Shown in pieces: positions 42,484 to 46,390 of a DNA stretch of 46,390 bases. Positions within the stretch are counted from its first letter, which is position 1. Every line of letters begins with the position of its first letter. A program made the translations under genes and the position numbers. This stretch comes from DATMGU01 sp035555315 (lineage in GTDB: Bacteria; Pseudomonadota; Alphaproteobacteria; ATCC43930; CGMCC-115725), in the NCBI GenBank assembly GCA_035555315.1, contig DATMGU010000081.1:1-46390 (forward strand), read 5' to 3'. A model generated the notes under the pieces. It did no database searches and was not told the origin of the DNA. It worked only from the letters and a program-made list of their open reading frames with translations.

Positions 42484-43533
42484 TCAGAAATTATACTGGG
42501 CCATGTTCTCCGTGGTCACGCCGACCCAGCCCTGACCGTAGAGCAGATTAGGCTTGGCCGCGTCGGGCACCGCGAGGCCGGTATAGCCCGGCAGCGCCAG
42601 GTTGAGGCCGGCCTTGATCTCGCCCGTCTTCTTCTGGAGCGCGAGCACGGCGAGTTCGTTCATGGCATAGCCGGCGACGGCCGGATCCCAGAACTGGATG
42701 TACTGGATATCGCCCTTCTTCAGATACTCCCCGGCGACCGAGACCAGACCGGTGCCCGAGAAGAACATCTTGCCGGCGAGCCCACGCTCGTCGATCAACC
42801 GCCCGGCACCGGCCGAGGTCGGCATGGGCGCGCCCAGGACGCCCTTGAGGTCCGGATAGGTCGTCAAGGTCTCCTTGAGCTTGTTGTAGTCCTGGTTCGC
42901 ATCGTCATAGGTCTCGAGCCGGCGCGTCGCCTCCTGCATCTTCGGAAAATGCTCCTTCTGATAGGCGATGGCCCCGTCGATCCATTCGTTTTGGGATTTC
43001 GACGTGAGGCTGCCGACAGTCGCGACGTACTTGCCCTCGCCGCCCATGGATTTCGCCAGGACCTCCATGAGCTTCGCGCCATAAGCCTTGTTGTCAAAGG
43101 CCTCCAGTTCGTAGTCGACGTTCTCGATGTTGGAGGCTTCGTGGGCGATGACCACGATGCCATGCTCGCGCGCCTTCTTCAGCACAGGCTCGACCGCCTC
43201 GACCGAGAAGGGCACGATGCAGATGGCGTCGACGCCCTGGGCGATTAGGCTCTCGACGATTTGCACCTGGGCGGCGGCATCGGCCTGGCTCGGCCCCACC
43301 ATCCAGGTGTCCTGGCCGGTATCCTTGCCGAACTGACCGACACCGTCGCGCATGCGGTCGAACCAGGCGATGCCGTCGACCTTCACCACCGTCGCGATCG
43401 AGTATTTCTTGCCCGAGGCGACGGCGATGTCCTTGCGCACCTGGCTCGTGTCGATCGGCCCGCTCGAGGCCGCGAAGACCGGCACCGCCGCAAGGCCGGC
43501 CATGGCAACCAGAGAATAGATCAGCTTCCTCAT
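42484..43533 (-). CDS. Periplasmic sugar-binding protein (LsrB/RhaS-like)
   Basis: Type 1 periplasmic binding protein (349 residues) with a signal peptide MRKLIYSLVAMAGLAAVPVFAA. It has KKYSIATVVKVDGIAWFDRMR, VQIVESLIAQGVDAICIVPFS and FWDPAVAGYAMNELAVLAL. The C-terminus TTENMAQYNF recalls LsrB of the autoinducer-2 importer. Some, but not all, LsrB ligand residues seem retained by eye (a Lys near the start, Asp in FWDP), so autoinducer-2 is possible but not supported over a pentose. ATG 43533 follows GGGAGAGGGA. It lies between deoC and the ATPase. Confidence 0.9.
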   Translation of the reverse strand: MRKLIYSLVAMAGLAAVPVFAASSGPIDTSQVRKDIAVASGKKYSIATVVKVDGIAWFDRMRDGVGQFGKDTGQDTWMVGPSQADAAAQVQIVESLIAQGVDAICIVPFSVEAVEPVLKKAREHGIVVIAHEASNIENVDYELEAFDNKAYGAKLMEVLAKSMGGEGKYVATVGSLTSKSQNEWIDGAIAYQKEHFPKMQEATRRLETYDDANQDYNKLKETLTTYPDLKGVLGAPMPTSAGAGRLIDERGLAGKMFFSGTGLVSVAGEYLKKGDIQYIQFWDPAVAGYAMNELAVLALQKKTGEIKAGLNLALPGYTGLAVPDAAKPNLLYGQGWVGVTTENMAQYNF

Positions 43534-43648
43534 GACGTTCCCTCTCCCTCGTTTCCGGCGGGCCGCGGAATGCGGTCCTCGCCGCGGCCTTTCGGCGGCC
43601 GTTTGGTTTTTTTGTCCGCCCGCCCCGGCACTCGCCGGCACGGACGCT

Positions 43649-44332
43649 TCAGGCGCCGATCAGCACCAGGCTCGCGCTGGCGCCGATGCGGGTCGCTCCG
43701 GCCGCGATCATCGCGGCCGCTTGCTCGAAGGTTCTGATGCCGCCAGAAGCCTTGACACCCATATCGGGTCCGACCGTACGGCGCATCAGCGCCACATCGG
43801 CCGCGGTCGCGCCGCCGCTGAAACCGGTCGAGGTCTTGACGAAATCCGCGCCAGCCTCTTGGGCCAGCCGGCAAGCCGTGACCTTCTCGTCCTCGTCGAG
43901 CAGGCTGGTCTCGATGATCACCTTGAGAAGCGCTTCGCCCGAGGCCCGCTTCACGGCGCGGATATCGTCGCGCACGTGATCGAACTGACCATCCTTCAGG
44001 GCACCGATGGTGATCACCATGTCGATCTCGCGGGCTCCTTCGCGGACCGCATAGGCCGTTTCGGCGACCTTAGCTTCCGTCGCGGTGGCGCCGAGCGGGA
44101 ATCCCACCACCGAGCAGGCGAGCACAGGGCCACCGGCAAGCAGCCGGGCGACCAGCGGCACGAACCAGGGATTGACGCAGACCGTACGAAAACCGTGCTG
44201 CCGTGCCTCCAGGCAAAAACGCTCCACCTCGGCCGCGCGTGCATCGGCGCGCAGGATCGTGTGATCGATGAACGGGGCGAGATCCGCCGGGCGCCTGATG
44301 GGCGTCACGGGTCCGGAGGCGGTCTCGATCAT
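43649..44332 (-). CDS. deoC: Deoxyribose-phosphate aldolase DeoC
   Basis: Class I aldolase cleaving 2-deoxyribose 5-phosphate to glyceraldehyde 3-phosphate and acetaldehyde; 227 residues. The Schiff-base Lys is in ADFVKTSTGFSGGAT, the second conserved Lys in MGVKASGGIRT, and the Asp in EIDMVITIGALKDG. TICV-type start FIDHTILRADA is normal. ATG 44332 follows GAGGAG. It is the first gene of the operon, about 40 bases downstream of the inferred transcription start; 115 bases then separate it from the binding-protein gene. Confidence 0.94.
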   Translation of the reverse strand: MIETASGPVTPIRRPADLAPFIDHTILRADARAAEVERFCLEARQHGFRTVCVNPWFVPLVARLLAGGPVLACSVVGFPLGATATEAKVAETAYAVREGAREIDMVITIGALKDGQFDHVRDDIRAVKRASGEALLKVIIETSLLDEDEKVTACRLAQEAGADFVKTSTGFSGGATAADVALMRRTVGPDMGVKASGGIRTFEQAAAMIAAGATRIGASASLVLIGA

Positions 44333-44377
44333 GGCGCGGCTCCTCGTCTAGGCGTGGTTTGACCGGCAGGCTTGTCC

Positions 44378-44405
44378 AATGTACCGTTTCAATGAAACGT
44401 TTCAA
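44378..44405 (-). promoter_or_regulatory. deoC operon promoter with overlapping LacI-type operator
   Basis: On the minus strand, TTGAAA (44405-44400), a 16-base spacer and TACATT (44383-44378) form a plausible sigma-70 promoter about 45 bases before the deoC ATG. The perfect 12-base palindrome TGAAACGTTTCA (44393-44404), with the central CG typical of LacI/GalR operators, covers the -35 box and the start of the spacer. A second TTTCAA half-site at 44387-44392 forms a 13-base-spaced direct repeat of CGTTTCAAT. The layout predicts repression by the divergently encoded LacI-family protein. Confidence 0.75.
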
Positions 44406-44431
44406 TAGGACTTTTTCAGGGCGCGTGCGAC

Positions 44432-44536
44432 ATGGTCAGCATCCGGGATAGCGCAGCGCGCGCCGGTCTCGGTCGGCACAGTCTCGCAGGTGATCAATCA
44501 TCATCCGACTGTTCAGCCGGATACGCGGCGGCGGGC
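44432..44536 (+). pseudogene. LacI-family repressor remnant (helix-turn-helix only, frameshifted)
   Basis: ATG 44432 opens MVSIRDSAARAG, the first helix of a LacI-type DNA-binding domain. From 44466 the expected continuation VSVGTVSQVINHHPTVQPDT followed by RRR appears in the +1 frame, as if two bases of GGTGTC were lost. After the Arg run near 44536 nothing resembling the rest of a 330-residue repressor is found before iolB; the 130 bases to 44666 show no recognisable coding. The gene is divergent to deoC and adjoins the operator, so it was probably its local regulator. Confidence 0.8.
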
Positions 44537-44666
44537 CGGCGGGGCAGACGCCGCTCCAGACGCGACTCATGATCCGAGACTCCCGCGCACCACCGGCTCT
44601 CGATGCAAAATCACAGCACGGACTTTGGGCGAACACCCTTGGGAGCCCCGGTTAGAGAAGGGTCTC

Positions 44667-45464
44667 TCACGCCTTTAGCAGCCACTCGTGCTCGGGGGCG
44701 TTGTAGAACTTCCAGGTACGCTTCGGCCCGGCCATGACGTTAAGGTAATAGAGGTCGTAGCCATGGATGGTGGCGCAGGGGTGGTAGCCCTTGGGGACCA
44801 GCGTCACGTCACCATCCTCCACGACCATCGCTTCGTCGAGCGAGCGGTCGTCGGTATAGACGCGCTGGAAGGCAAAGCCCTGCGGCGGGTTCAGGCGGTG
44901 GTAGTAGGTCTCCTCCAGGAAGGATTCGCGGGGCAGATCGTCCCGATCATGCTTGTGGGGGGGATAGCTGGAGGTGTTGCCGCCGGGGGTGATCACCTCC
45001 ACCACCAGCAGCGAATCCGCGTCTTCCCCCTCCGGCAGGATGTTGGCGACGTGGCGCACGTTCGAGCCCTTGCCGCGTGTCTCCTGCGACACGGCACCGG
45101 GGCCGATCAGCCGCGCCGGACGGGCGCCGGCCTTGCCTGGGGCCGAGCACACCGCAAGCGTCACCTCGGTCTCGGCCGTGGCGCGCCAGGCGCTGCCGGC
45201 CGGCACATAGACTGAATGGGGCTTGCCCTGAAACGGTGACAGGCGCTCGCCCACGGTGCCGAAATCCTGGTTGTCCGCCGCGATCCCCGCCTTGCCCGAG
45301 ACGAGCACGAGGCAGATCTCGCGATCGCCCGTCTCGGCGCCTGCCGCCTCGCCGGGGCGCAGCTTTAGGAGGTCGAAGCCCACATAGGTCCAATCGGCGG
45401 ACTGGGGCGTGACATGCGTCACGCGCCCTTTGTCGCCGACCGGCTTGACCAGCAGCTTGCTCAT
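44667..45464 (-). CDS. iolB: 5-deoxy-glucuronate isomerase IolB
   Basis: Cupin enzyme of myo-inositol catabolism converting 5-deoxy-D-glucuronate to 2-deoxy-5-keto-gluconate. The 265-residue protein has the metal-binding cluster SSYPPHKHDRDD with ESFLEETYYHRLNPPQGFAFQRVYTDD, and VPKGYHPCATIHGYDLYYLNVMAGP, matching IolB along its length. It lies 17 bases after the iolE-like gene, forming the end of an iol operon whose earlier genes would lie beyond the right edge. The decayed LacI gene separates it from deoC. Confidence 0.95.
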   Translation of the reverse strand: MSKLLVKPVGDKGRVTHVTPQSADWTYVGFDLLKLRPGEAAGAETGDREICLVLVSGKAGIAADNQDFGTVGERLSPFQGKPHSVYVPAGSAWRATAETEVTLAVCSAPGKAGARPARLIGPGAVSQETRGKGSNVRHVANILPEGEDADSLLVVEVITPGGNTSSYPPHKHDRDDLPRESFLEETYYHRLNPPQGFAFQRVYTDDRSLDEAMVVEDGDVTLVPKGYHPCATIHGYDLYYLNVMAGPKRTWKFYNAPEHEWLLKA

Positions 45465-45481
45465 GCGCGTCTCCTTGTCGG

Positions 45482-46366
45482 TCAGCGCTTCAGGCCGGCC
45501 TCGGCGATGAAGCGGCTGAGGTTCTTGAACCCCATGCTCACATAGGTGAACGGATCGGCCTTCTTCGGATCCTGCTCGGCCTCGATGACAATCCAGCCGG
45601 AATAGTCCGGCACCTGCTGGAACACCGAGACATAATCCACCGTGCCGTCGCCCGGGACGGTATAGACGCCCTCGAGCACGGCATCGAGAAAGGACCAGTC
45701 GCCCTCGGCCGCCTCCTTCGCCACGTCGAGGCGTACGTCCTTGGTATGGATATGGCCGATGCGGGTGCGATAGCGCCGTGCGAGATCAACGGGGTCAGCC
45801 CCGCCCCAGGTGGCATGGCCGGTGTCGAGCAGCAGCTTCACCGCCTCTCCTGTGCCGGCCATGAAGCGGTCGATCTCGGCACCGGTCTGGACGACCGTGC
45901 CCATGTGGTGGTGGTAGACGAGCGTCAGGCCCTCCTTGGCGACCAATTCGGCGAAGCGCGTCATGCGCGGCAGAAAGACGGCCCACTGCGCCTCGCTCAG
46001 CATCGGTCGGGTGGAGAGAGGTGCTGCCTTGTTGCCATGGACGGTACCGGTGCACTCGCAAACGATCAGCACGCCAGCACCGGCACCCTTGCGCAGGGCG
46101 ATCGCCTCGCGTGCGGCCTCGAGTTCCGCTTCGGCGTCGCGCTCCAGCAGAAATGTCGAATACCAGCCCGATACAAAGACAAGGCCATGTTCGGCGAGCT
46201 TGGCTTTCAACGCCTCGGCCGTCTTGGGGAACTTGTTGCCGAGTTCCATGCCCTCGATGCCGATCCGGCTCGCCTCCGACAGGCATTGCTCCAGGCTGAT
46301 GTCGCCGCCGATTTCGATCATGTCGTCGTTGGACCAGCAGATCGGGTTGGCGCCGATGCGGATCAT
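45482..46366 (-). CDS. iolE: Inosose dehydratase IolE (TIM-barrel isomerase/dehydratase family)
   Basis: Dehydrates 2-keto-myo-inositol (scyllo-inosose) in inositol catabolism. The 294-residue protein starts MIRIGANPICWSNDDM, the IolE opening. It contains GMELGNKFPKTAEAL, LVYHHHMGTVVQTGAEIDR, LLLDTGHATWGGADP and IGHIHTKDVRLDV, with the conserved Glu/Asp/His metal ligands of the family. ATG 46366 follows GGAGA. The gene precedes iolB, as in many inositol operons. Only 24 bases remain to the window edge. Confidence 0.92.
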   Translation of the reverse strand: MIRIGANPICWSNDDMIEIGGDISLEQCLSEASRIGIEGMELGNKFPKTAEALKAKLAEHGLVFVSGWYSTFLLERDAEAELEAAREAIALRKGAGAGVLIVCECTGTVHGNKAAPLSTRPMLSEAQWAVFLPRMTRFAELVAKEGLTLVYHHHMGTVVQTGAEIDRFMAGTGEAVKLLLDTGHATWGGADPVDLARRYRTRIGHIHTKDVRLDVAKEAAEGDWSFLDAVLEGVYTVPGDGTVDYVSVFQQVPDYSGWIVIEAEQDPKKADPFTYVSMGFKNLSRFIAEAGLKR

Positions 46367-46390
46367 GATGGGTGTCTCCAGGATCAGTTG

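Noticed and set aside
43581..43614. GC stem followed by a T-run on the plus strand between deoC and the binding-protein gene
   Set aside because: It would terminate plus-strand transcription, but all genes here are on the minus strand; on that strand there is no T-run.
1..46390. CRISPR arrays, phage genes, complete insertion sequences, toxin-antitoxin or defence genes
   Set aside because: No regularly spaced repeats, transposase, integrase, capsid or defence-type domain was recognised in either strand.

Overview
This 46.4-kb window is GC-rich chromosomal DNA. Gene content points to an alphaproteobacterium, probably Rhodospirillales-like. The indicators are oxygen-dependent cobalamin synthesis (CobG/CobN), a kdsD-lptC-lptA-lptB-rpoN-hpf-ptsN block, a DUF1150 gene beside Hsp20, and an Rsm22-family protein. 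The assignment rests on gene content only; no 16S gene is present.

Left part (1-9020): a minus-strand cobalamin operon read from a cobalamin riboswitch (about 8836-9020) through a DUF1636 protein, cobW, cobN, cobG, cobH, cobI and cobJ, with cobJ cut by the left edge. Several junctions are stop/start overlaps. A perfect palindromic repeat lies in frame inside cobG. Next come purC with a downstream SDR gene (minus). A plus-strand unit follows: class III aminotransferase, an SDR lacking its catalytic Tyr, and a polar amino acid-type ABC importer. A convergent D-amino-acid dehydrogenase-like gene lies at its end.

Middle (17200-36200): a CHASE3 histidine kinase, a lone archaeal-like lumazine synthase, hsp20 + DUF1150, rsm22-like, the LPS transport/sigma-54/PTS-Ntr operon (minus), a second histidine kinase, rlmI, gpt, a DUF4864 protein, a gamma-glutamyltransferase, and an OmpA-like lipoprotein. 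These are mostly housekeeping or envelope genes. LptA and LptC carry unusual Pro/Ala-rich segments.

Right part (36125-46390): tRNA-Arg(ACG) separates the housekeeping side from a sugar-catabolic cluster that shows decay. Directly after the tRNA lie a 5'-truncated DUF6398 gene, frameshifted by a perfect 34-bp tandem duplication, and the first codons of an FGGY sugar kinase that keeps its ribosome-binding site. The intact minus-strand operon is deoC, periplasmic sugar-binding protein, double ATPase, two permeases, DUF4432 epimerase-like protein and ribokinase; it ends in the broken kinase. Its promoter overlaps a perfect LacI-type operator, while the divergent LacI-family repressor is reduced to a frameshifted DNA-binding domain. 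Upstream are iolB and iolE of myo-inositol catabolism. The gene set suggests import, phosphorylation and aldol cleavage of a (deoxy)pentose, possibly expressed without its repressor.

I found no CRISPR array, prophage, complete insertion sequence or recognisable defence system. The most notable signals are the decayed regulation of the sugar locus and the scars at its tRNA boundary.
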